A stretch of 64,000 nucleotides of DNA from Rhabditoides inermis (taxonomy: Eukaryota; Nematoda; Chromadorea; Rhabditida; Rhabditidae), in NCBI GenBank assembly GCA_963966185.1, contig CAWZYM010000328.1:264501-328500 (forward strand), written 5' to 3'. The translations under genes and the position numbers were made by a program. Of this stretch, positions 43,101 through 51,600 are shown in pieces. The notes beneath the pieces were generated by a model. The model worked only from the letters and a program-made list of their open reading frames with translations. It made no database searches and had not been told where the DNA came from. Every line of letters starts with the position of its first letter. Position 1 is the first letter of the stretch.

Positions 43101-43335
43101 TTGAATAAGCTCGTGATTTGTATTTCAACTGAATTTTCCAATCCAGTACGACAAAGTAAGCATAATTTGCATATCAGGGAGAGAGAATTGGAGTGCTGCG
43201 AACAAACTGGAAAGCGGGTTGGTGAAACTGATCACTTTATTTTGTTCGGGCAGGACTGGTCTGAATAAGCTCGTGATTTGTATTTCAACTGAATTTTCCA
43301 ATCCAGTACGACAAAGTAAGCATGATTTGCATATC
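40130..43335 (+). repeat. Right-edge blocks with shared 8-bp tandem duplication
   Basis: An 8-bp duplication, ATCAGGGA twice in a row, occurs at 40454-40469 and again at 42529-42544, 2,075 bp apart (13 units plus the 8 bp). The marker units at 40130 and 42205 also share CTGCATGAGCTCGGG. The last units before the edge carry a few private changes, such as GCATTATTTGC near 43003 and an extra T giving GAGAATTGGAG near 43189. They are otherwise close to the array consensus right up to the junction. Confidence 0.8.
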
Positions 43336-44363
43336 GCACGGGCAGTTACCCGCCGTTCATCTGTGAAAGTGGGCGGATCTGCGAAAAAAGGGCGGGGCTT
43401 TCTCTGCGAAATTTTCGGCAAGTTTGATATTTGTGTTTATTTATTGTTATGGTGTTTCCAGGAAACAATTTGTTATTTTTCGAGCGTATGTTTATGAAAT
43501 CGAATATGCTCTTTCATTGTGTGATACTCATATGCCATATTACTCGATGATTACTGCTAAACATCAGTTTTCGGTAAAATTTCGAAAATGTGATTCATTT
43601 TCAACACGTTGTAAAAAGTTATGTATAACCTTATTTGTTGTTTTGCAAGCGTACTTCTATGTAATTGACCCTCCTCTTTCACCCTATTATACTCACACAT
43701 TCTTGCGCATCTTCGTTGGCTCAAAACATCGATTATTCTAGCAATTTTCGTTGCCCGCGCATGATTCTTCCGGATTGAACTGTCCGGATTGTGAAAGACA
43801 GTGCAATCGATTTTCGTGAAAACGTGCTCATTTACAAAACGAAATACGTAGATTCTGATGGTGTATTTAGTTTTTGTTTTTTCGGATTGATATAACATGA
43901 AAACGTTCACACAGTCCCATTTCTGCTGTCTGGACCACTTTCAATCGTCTGGATGGCGAAAGACGGTACGATCGATTTTCGTGTTAAAAATCATGCAAAC
44001 TAAACATAAAACGCTCTTTCTAATGGTGTAATTCATTTTTGTTTTTTCGGACCGGAACATACTCATAAAAATTGAAAATATGCAAACTTTTCGTTTTTGT
44101 GGTCATAACTTTTTCAAATCAGATTTTTTCGAAAAGTTTAGTATATGAAAAAGTTTTAAAATCGGATAAGGAATCGAACGAGTCCTTATTTGAAGTGTTT
44201 TGACAGAAACTGACCGACTTGAGGTAGTGGTCCCTTAATGGGCCAAATTTGCATATTTGACAAAAACGACTATTTGCATCTTGTAGAGAACCTTCGATAA
44301 TCCCAATGTGCGCTGACATAGCTCCTAGTAACCACCTCGTCCGATTCTTACAGAGACAGTGTG
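43336..44363. other. Unique AT-rich spacer with no supported gene
   Basis: The satellite stops at 43335 and the sequence switches to GC-rich DNA, including GGGCGGATC at about 43373 and GGGCGGGGC at about 43390. It then becomes AT-rich. Short open frames here have no recognisable domains and composition typical of noncoding DNA. The GC-rich stretch could be promoter-like, but nothing ties it to a transcript. Most of the AT-rich part is accounted for by the diverged repeat listed separately. Confidence 0.6.
43430..44110 (+). repeat. Ancient, diverged tandem repeat of about 165 bp
   Basis: Similar words recur with a constant offset of 165 bp. ATTTGTTATTTTTCGAGCGTA near 43469 matches TTATTTGTTGTTTTGCAAGCGTA near 43631. 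ATCGATTTTCGTG occurs near 43806 and 43971. GTTTTTTCGGA occurs near 43878 and 44043. CTCTTTC followed by a GTGTGAT or GTGTAAT-like word recurs near 43509 and 44010. I count about four strongly diverged copies. The similarity is by eye and could not be scored. The copies are far older than those of the neighbouring 159-bp array and share no obvious sequence with it. Confidence 0.5.
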
Positions 44364-44898
44364 TTATACTTCTTTTATACTTCATTTATACTTCATTTAT
44401 ACTTCATTTATACTTCATTTATACTTCAGTTATACTTCACTTATACTTTTTATACTTCATTTATACTTCACTTTTACTTCATTTATACTTCAATTATACT
44501 TCATTTATACTTCATTTATACTTCATTTATACTTCAATTATACTTCATTCATACTTCATTTATACTTCATTTATACTTCATTCATACTTCATTTATACTT
44601 CATTTATATTTCACTTATACTTCATTTATACCTCATTTATACTTCATTTATACTTCATTTATACTTCATTTATATTTCACTTATACTTCATTTATACTTC
44701 ATTTATACTTCATTTATACTTCACTTATACTTCATTTATACTTCATTTATACTTCATTTATACATCTTTTATACTTTATTTATACTTCATTTATACTTCT
44801 TTTATACCTCATTTATATTTCATGTACACTTCATTTATTCTTCATTTATACTTCTTTTATACTTCACCTATACTTCATTTATACTTCATTTATACTTC
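44364..44898 (+). repeat. 11-bp minisatellite, array 1 (about 49 copies)
   Basis: A tandem array of ATACTTCATTT with scattered single-base variants (CTTTTA, CACTTA, CAATTA, ACCTCA). Because 11 is not a multiple of 3, a stop-free unit leaves all three plus-strand frames open. They read as an 11-residue repeat rich in Y, F, I, L and H. These frames are not treated as genes. The array abuts the cut end of a retroelement endonuclease fragment at 44898. The same unit forms a much larger array at 50675-54462. Confidence 0.95.
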
Positions 44899-45530
44899 GG
44901 ACGTAGTTTTACCTGACACCGCAAACCCAACTCCTCCACTGCCGTTGCGGCAACGTGCTCCCATCTCAACTTCCGTCCCGTCTCGTCTTCTCGTCCGCTT
45001 CTCTGTTGCCCTCTTCGTGTCCTGTAGGCATATGACGTCCCAGTTGATCTTCTCCAGAGTGTCGAATAGCATCTCCTTCTTGGTAGCCTGGGACAGTCCT
45101 TGGCAGTTAAGTGTGCAAACATTGAAGTTCCTTTCCGGTTTTGTCGACCTCAGCTCCGGTGATTTCTCGCGCCCTGCCCTACCCGCTGGATCCCTTGTCG
45201 ACGGAAGGGAGCGGTTGGGCGCCGGGAACTTGGGCGCATTCTGATTGCGACTGTCCATAGGGTACATCGAAAGATGTCTTTAGCCATGGGTATGACTGGT
45301 GGGTGGCTGGCCCTGCCAGAAAGGAGTCCGGCCTAGAATCCGTCTTGTTTCCCGTGTTCAGTTCAGCCATCCGCGGAATGCGGACGGCCTATCCAGCGGC
45401 ACCAGCGTGGAGGCGAGGGGGACGACCATGCGGAAGTCGCCCAACGGGAGTCGCCGCCATGTGACTGATTGCAGGTCGAAACTGGATACGGGAGGATGTG
45501 CGAGAAACGAGGAGTCAATGATGTTTCTCT
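44890..45530 (-). pseudogene. Fragment of a non-LTR retrotransposon endonuclease
   Basis: The minus-strand frame 45267-44890 encodes 125 residues. From about residue 48 these resemble the start of an endonuclease/exonuclease/phosphatase domain, as in RTE-like elements: FNVCTLNCQGLSQ with the conserved Asn at 54, then WDVICLQDTK at 77-85 and GGVGF at 111-115. Asp 83 sits where families usually have Glu. The domain is cut after about 75 residues, where it runs into the 11-bp array and a TAA. GDFN, the SDH-like motif and the whole reverse transcriptase are missing. Upstream minus-strand frames to about 45530 may be the element's 5' part but are broken between frames. RTE assignment is tentative; the endonuclease call is fairly firm. 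Confidence 0.65.
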
Positions 45531-45668
45531 CCCTCTCCATTATCTCTTATCTCTCATTGCTCACTTTCTCGCTTTACCGTTTTGTATATGTATTTCGTGA
45601 AATCATTGTGTTTTTAACCGTGTGGTGTTTTTTAACGCTAACTTATGTTTACCTATTATTTAATTCAG
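45521..45668 (+). promoter_or_regulatory. Pyrimidine-rich tract and acceptor just before exon 1
   Basis: A strongly pyrimidine-rich stretch (TTTCTCTCCCTCTCC at about 45529) and a T-rich run lead to TTTAATTCAG ending at 45668. Two bases later comes the ATG of exon 1. In nematodes an acceptor this close to the start codon is typical of spliced-leader trans-splicing. It could equally be the 3' end of a conventional intron from an upstream exon I did not find. No TATA box or initiator is called. Confidence 0.4.
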
Positions 45669-45670
45669 GG

Positions 45671-48600
45671 ATGGGTGATCCAACTCGTCCGTTTGATTAT
45701 CAAACGGTAATCGTCGACGCTACCCGGGCTATGCTGAATGGAAGACGGGCTGAAGTTGAAGAACTTCACAAACAGCTCGGAAGAATCCTAAAGATTCGCG
45801 TGAGTTTACAAATCTACTGCGGAGATAGTCTTGTTCAACTCAATTGTTTATCATTGCGTATTCAGAAAACATATGGGGACAAAAATATGTGGCTGTAATA
45901 AGTGGTGCAACGTATTTGTGATTAAGATCAAATCAAAGAATGGTAAAACAGATACAAATGCGTATGGGACAATACAACAGACATATGTATATGAAATGAA
46001 TGTGCTCTGTTGCATATACTGGGGAGCCCGTGCCCGTAACGATCAGGAAGCGCGGATGCGAGATGGTTCAATCATGCATTTTCTAACCTCCTCTTTGAAA
46101 GAACCGGTGTCTCTGATGGCTATAATGTTAGATGGTAAGGAATTCCATATTCGAAACTTGCGGTGAATGAATGTCTGTGTTCTAACGGACGGATCAAAAG
46201 AGGGTACGATTCGGTGGCAGTGAGAGTGTCTCGATGATGTGGATATGATATTATAGATGGCAGATGAGTCAAAGACGGTGCGACCGTGTACAATTTTATG
46301 TATGTAGGCAATATCATTGACTGCTCGTCGTGACTCGAGAGTCTCCAAGCCTAGCAAGCAGAGTCTGGCAGAGTATCCTAGATTGAAAATGCCATTTCTA
46401 TGGCAGATTCGTCTGGTGAAATACCGTTGAACGCCCTCAATAAGATTCACTGAGCGCACATCGGTGGGATTCCAGAGCTCAGTACAGTACTCCAGCTTAC
46501 AGCGGTAATATGTCACAAATGCTTTGCAAAGAACGGCTAAGCTGCGGGTACGGTATGCTCTTAGGAAGTCATTGATTCCCCAAAGTGTGCGATCGACAAT
46601 GCGTTTAATGTAGTCATCGAAAGAAAGGCGAGTAGAGATATACACACCAAGATCTTTAACACACTCAGGGGTTTCTAGAGTCACTGTGCCAAGAGAATAT
46701 GCATACAGCGGATTTCGCTTGCCCAAGTGAAGAACCTGTGTTTTGCTAGCAGATATGGTGAGACCCCACTCAATCGACCACTCAGAAACACAGTCGACTG
46801 CTTGCTGAAACATAGTGCGCGCGGTGAGATCGAGGGGACAGAACGCGTAGGACACTTTCAAATCGTCAGCATACAATGCGCAGCGAACATAGTCCGGCAA
46901 ACAGTCGACAATGTTGTTAATAAATACATTAAAAAGAAGAGGCCCGAGACAGCTCCCCTGAGGAACACCGCAATTCACAGTGCGTGGGGAGGATAGACAC
47001 TGACTGACAAGTACACGCGTTGTTCTATCGCACAGAAAAGATTTGATCCACGCGAGTGCACTCCACGCGAACACCAAGTGAGTGGAGCTTCTTGAACAAC
47101 ATGGAATAATTTATGCAATCAAACGCCTTTTTGTAATCTACATAAAGGCAGTCGACTACTTGCCCGTCGGTGAGATCACGCGACCACTGGGCATGACACT
47201 CAACGAGCTGTGCGCATGTGGATCGGCCCGCGCGGAAACCGAATTGGCGAGAGGTGAGAAGGCAGTGTTTTTCAAAGTGCTCTGTCATCTGCGCCGCGCA
47301 AATCCTCTCCAGCAGTTTGGAAAGTGTGGCAGTGAGAGCAATGGGACGGTAGTTGACTACCTCACTCTGGGACCCACCCTTGTGGATGGGTCTCACATAC
47401 CCTATCTTCCATATAGGAGGAACGACACACGCGGAAAGAGACTGCTGGAAGAGGAGAAAGATTGGAGTGACTACAGAGTCTACAGTGTGCTTCAAGAAAA
47501 TATGCGTTATCCCATCTGGTGACGTATTGATTTTTGGCGCGAGTGAGCGTATTGTTTTGGCAATGAGAATGTGGGTAATGTGAAATTGATTGATTGAATG
47601 GGAAGAATCAGTGAGTGGCGCACCAGACGGGATTGGTAGATTAGAATACACTGAGTCAAAATACTCTGAAAAAGCCTCTGCCTTCTCACTCTCATCATGA
47701 ATGTACACGCCATCAGCAGAGCTTATTGGGCCGATTCCATCTGCGGGGTTCAGCCTAGATCGAACGTGTTGAAAGAATTTTCTCTGTCCCTTAGAGAGCA
47801 GACTCGACTCAAGCTTGGTGTTCCATGCGTACAGCGCGCGTCTCAGATCTTTCTGTGCTCGTTTAGTGTCGCGGGAATAGGGTCGCCTGGCGGCAAGGCG
47901 CGTCGCTTTCGCACTCAGACGCTGGATATATGCTGGAGCTTTCTGGCTGTTACTGCGCTGCGGTTTCAGTGGAATAAAGTCCAATGGACAGGATGCGACA
48001 CAATCTTGGAACAAACTGCAACACTCAGCGAGTGTCCGTCCGGCGAATGTGAGAGTCCAGTCAATGGAGGCAATGCGCGAGTTGATGGCGGGCCAGTCCG
48101 CCTTGGCATAATCAAAGCGAGGTGAGAGGGTAGAGCGCTGCGTTTGGCGAATAGAGAGAGAGGCAATCACTGGGAGGTGATCACACAACGCAACACGTGA
48201 GCCAATGGAAATGTGTGAGAAGAGATCAACCTTGTCAGTCAGTATCAGATCGAGAATGTGGGGAGTTTGCCCGGGCCGGTGGACCATAGTGGGTTTATGG
48301 ACCAGTTGAGATAGCGAAAACGTGGCGGTAAAGTTGATAAATGAGCGGTCGAGAGAGTGGATCGCTGTGAGTGAGCGCCAGTCAATATGCGGGAAGTTGA
48401 AATCGCCGGCTAGAATATGCGCGCGCGAGTCGGGGCGAAAAAGAGAGCGGAGTGATGCAATCATTCGCTCACCGGCGGCGCTCACTGCGCGAGTGGCACC
48501 GGGTGTGCGATAGACAGCTATAACGCGGAGAGGTTGCTGAAGCTGGAGACTGGCAGAGGGTAGAATGTCAAGGCATACAATCTCACACAGATCATCAATA

Positions 48601-51600
48601 AACACGCACTCGACTAGAACACACGAGAGACCAGAGGACACCAAGACTAGTACTCCACCTGCATGAGACAAACGATCGCACCTATACACACTAAACTGGC
48701 CACCGAATCGCATAAAATCAGAACTATCGTGCACATCCAACCACGACTCAGTCACGATACACACATGAGGCGAGTGAGAGGATATAAAGTGCGCGATGTC
48801 ATAATACTTGTTCCGAACAGAGCGAGAATTCAAAACCACAAGTTGCAAAGAGGAAAGTGAGTGATTAGTATCAGAGAGCACCGGATCAGACAAAGAATCG
48901 GAAAGTCTATGCGTACCCGCATCTCGCAAATACACGTCACCAATCGATACCTGGGGAGGGGCGGGGTCAAGCGAGTGCGGCTGGCACGAGTCTTAGGCGA
49001 CGATGTGGGGCACGGGGGCGGTATCGGGCGGGGAGTGCAGCTCGCTCATCGACACGTCTGCTGCCAGCTCCTCCGCGTTCTCGGCCTCCTGCGACTGCTG
49101 GCTCGTCCCGGCTGCCGGCGACACTGCAATGGGGGTGGCAGCGATGATCTTCTTTCCACTCTTGCGAGTGGATCTGCGAGGGGCGGCGCGCCGCGCGGCG
49201 GGGATCTTGGCGAAAGTGACAGTGGCGGGCTTGGGCTTGGCCTGTGCCTGCTTGCGCTTCTTCTGCTGCGGCGGCTCGGGCGAACCGCCCTGGGTGGCAA
49301 GCGCGGGGGCAGAGAGAGAGATCGCCGCGGGGTCATTGACAAAAGCGCGCGGGTGCGAGAGCGTTACCAGTCTACAATCGCGCACCACCTTGCACACCAT
49401 GCCTAGCTTGATGTTGTACTCGTGCGCCTCCGCACGAAGTCTCCTCTCCTGGTTGAGTTCCTCAGTTGTCAGGTCTCGGCGGATGAAGGCGAACACCTCG
49501 GTCTCCAGAGTAGAGTACCGGACACGGCGGACCGAGGAGATGAACGAATCACGTGTGTCTTGCGAGGGGAACTGCATCTTCAGGATACGGTGATAGTTCG
49601 GCTTGCCCTCGGGCTTCTTGTCGGGGTGGCGGCGGGCGGAGATCTGACCGGCGTTGAACAGATCGCGTATCTCACTGGATCCAATGGCCTCGACCAGCTT
49701 CTTCAAGAACTCCTTGTCGTCAGCTGCAGCGGCGACAGGATCGGAGAGCTCGGGGCGTCCAACAACGACGGCCCTGGTAGCCTTGTCGGCGATGAGATCC
49801 TTGTTGGTGACACACACCTTGACGATGTCGGCAAAGGTGGGCAAGGCGGCGCAAGACTGAGTCTGTTTCTTCTCAAGGCCCTCAATTAGCTGACCCAGAC
49901 GGATAACAGTTTCATTGAGGGCACGCACGCTCACACTATTATCGCTGACTACGCGTTGAATCATATCGATTTGTGCCTGCTGCGACTGGATCAAGATGCG
50001 CACCCAGGGCGGGGTGTCATCAGGGTAGTTGCAGGAGTTTGCGGGAGGAGTGGAGGTGGTATACTGTAACGTTAATATTGATTGTACCGTGTTTCAGCAC
50101 GCGATGGGGAACCGTCCCGCTGCTCGCGGCTACGCGCGATATCCCGACGGACAACGGCAGTCGCAGGAGTTTGCGGGAGGAGTGGAGGTGGGTTACTGTA
50201 ACGTTAATACTGATTGTACCGTGTTTCAGCACGCGATGGGGAACCGTCCCGCTAGTCGCGGCTACGCGCGATTTCACGACGGACACCGGCAGTCGCAGGA
50301 GTTCGGGGGAGGAGTAGAGGTGGATTACTGTAACGTGAATATTGATTGTACCGTGTTCCAGCACGCGATGGGAAACCGGCCTGCACCTGAGAGGCACGCG
50401 ACGTCTGACCGAGACTGCCAGGAGAACCAGGTGTGTACTGTATATTTTAATAATAAAAAATGTTACACTTTTGCAGCGCTTTATGGTCAATTCTCCCGCG
50501 GATACGGTCACCGCAGGGGTGCGTTGATTATATAGATGTGTATCATGTAGTGTTTCGTCATCTCATCATCATTCCAGTTCAATGCAATTGCTGCTGGTGG
50601 CGACGGCAACGCGCTGATGGCAGCGTTCATCAGCGCTTTTCAGCAACAACAACAACAGTATCACCAGGTGAGTCTATACTTCATTTATACTTCATTTATA
50701 CTTCATTTGTACTTCATTTATACTTCATTTATACTTCACCTTTACTTCATTTATACTTTATTTATACTTCATTCAATCCTCATTTATACTTCATTTATAC
50801 TTCTTTTATACTTCACCTATACTTCAATTATACTTCATTTATACTTCTTTTATACTTCATTCATACTTCATTTATACTTCTTGTATACTTCATTTATACT
50901 TCATTTATAGTTCTTTTATACTTCTTTTATACTTATTTATACTTCATTTATACTTCATTTATATTTCATGTATACTTCATTTATACCTCATTTATACCTC
51001 ATTCATACTTCATTTATACTTCATTTATACTTCTTTTATACTTCACCTATACTTCATTTATACCTCATTTATACTTCATTTATACTTCATTTATACTTCA
51101 TTTTTACTTCACTTATACTTCATTTATACTTCATTTATACTTCATTTATACTTCATCTATACTTCGTTTATATTTCACTTATACTTCATTTATACTTCAT
51201 TTATACTTCAATTATACTTCATTTATACTTCATTTATCTTTCACTTATACTTCATTTATACTTCATTTATACTTCATTTATACTTCATTTATACTTCTTT
51301 TATACTTCATTTATACTTTATTTATACTTCTTTTATACTTCATTTATACTTCAGTTATACTTCATTTATACTTCATTTATACTTTATTTATACTTCATTT
51401 AATCCTCATTTATACTTCATTTATACTTCATTTATACTTCTTTTATACTTCATTAATACTTCATTTATACTTCATTTATACTTCATTTATACTTCAGTTA
51501 TACTTCACTTATACTTTTTATACTTCATTTATACTTCACTTTTACTTCATTTATACTTCAATTATACTTCATTTATACTTCATTTATACTTCATTTATAC

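Larger units (their letters stand above)
1..43335. repeat. 159-bp satellite array, about 272 copies
   Basis: The segment is a head-to-tail array of a 159-bp unit. For example, the word GTAAGCATAA recurs at 91 and 250, and the same spacing holds throughout. The unit contains the words GAATTTTCCAATCCAGTACG, ATTTGCATATCAGGGAGAG and TTCGGGCAGGACTGG. Copies are nearly identical, differing mostly by shared single-base variants. Because 159 is 53 codons, frames without a stop in the unit stay open for kilobases on both strands, up to 5,322 codons on the minus strand (6154-22122). The array starts before the window and ends abruptly inside a unit at 43335. No gene is called in it. Function is unknown; centromeric or other heterochromatic satellite is the natural reading but is not shown by sequence alone. 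Confidence 0.97.
45866..50030 (-). mobile_element. CR1/Jockey-type non-LTR retrotransposon, antisense in intron 1
   Basis: From right to left it carries ORF1 (coiled coil, basic tail), an endonuclease domain, a reverse transcriptase with YADD, and a CR1-like C-terminal region. No LTRs or integrase were seen. ORF1 lacks an ATG and the element stops near 50030, where host repeat sequence begins, so the 5' end is probably truncated, as is common after target-primed reverse transcription. The 3' end is uncertain. After the ORF2 stop at 46043, about 180 bp of AT-rich sequence runs down to about 45866 with no poly-A or clear simple-repeat tail. No convincing target-site duplication was found. The left boundary at 45866 is a guess. 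Confidence 0.75.

Noticed and set aside
48..43268. Dozens of long plus-strand open frames (up to 1,099 codons) in the 159-bp array
   Set aside because: They are tandem 53-residue repeats produced by a unit length divisible by 3. They overlap equally open minus-strand frames, and most begin at non-ATG codons right after the TGA variant.
43125..44385. Short open frames of 88-117 codons in the AT-rich spacer
   Set aside because: No recognisable domain, no supporting splice or start context, and the region is a diverged repeat.
45866..45898. An exon after 45865 (acceptor-like ATTCAG, then ten codons and TAA)
   Set aside because: It would end the protein at once; joining 45799 to 50098 gives a longer consistent phase-0 model.
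46727..48513. Plus-strand open frames opposite ORF2
   Set aside because: They are shadows of a strand with clear endonuclease and reverse transcriptase motifs.
48988..48993. TTAGGC nematode telomere word
   Set aside because: It is a single occurrence inside retrotransposon coding sequence; no telomeric array exists in the window.
49003..49889. Plus-strand and second-frame open frames opposite ORF1
   Set aside because: They are antisense or shifted shadows of the GC-rich ORF1, low in complexity and without domains.
50031..50385. 132-bp units as promoter monomers in the retrotransposon 5' end
   Set aside because: Tandem 5' monomers exist in some L1 elements. Here, however, the units carry plus-strand coding and intron signals and continue into further exons, so a host origin fits better. 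It is kept only as the alternative to test.
50029..50535. An intronless 168-codon plus-strand frame over the 132-bp repeats
   Set aside because: It is possible, but the AT-rich 42-nt segments begin with GT and end in TTTCAG or TTCCAG, and the spliced model stays in phase 0 into exons 5 and 6. The spliced reading is preferred.
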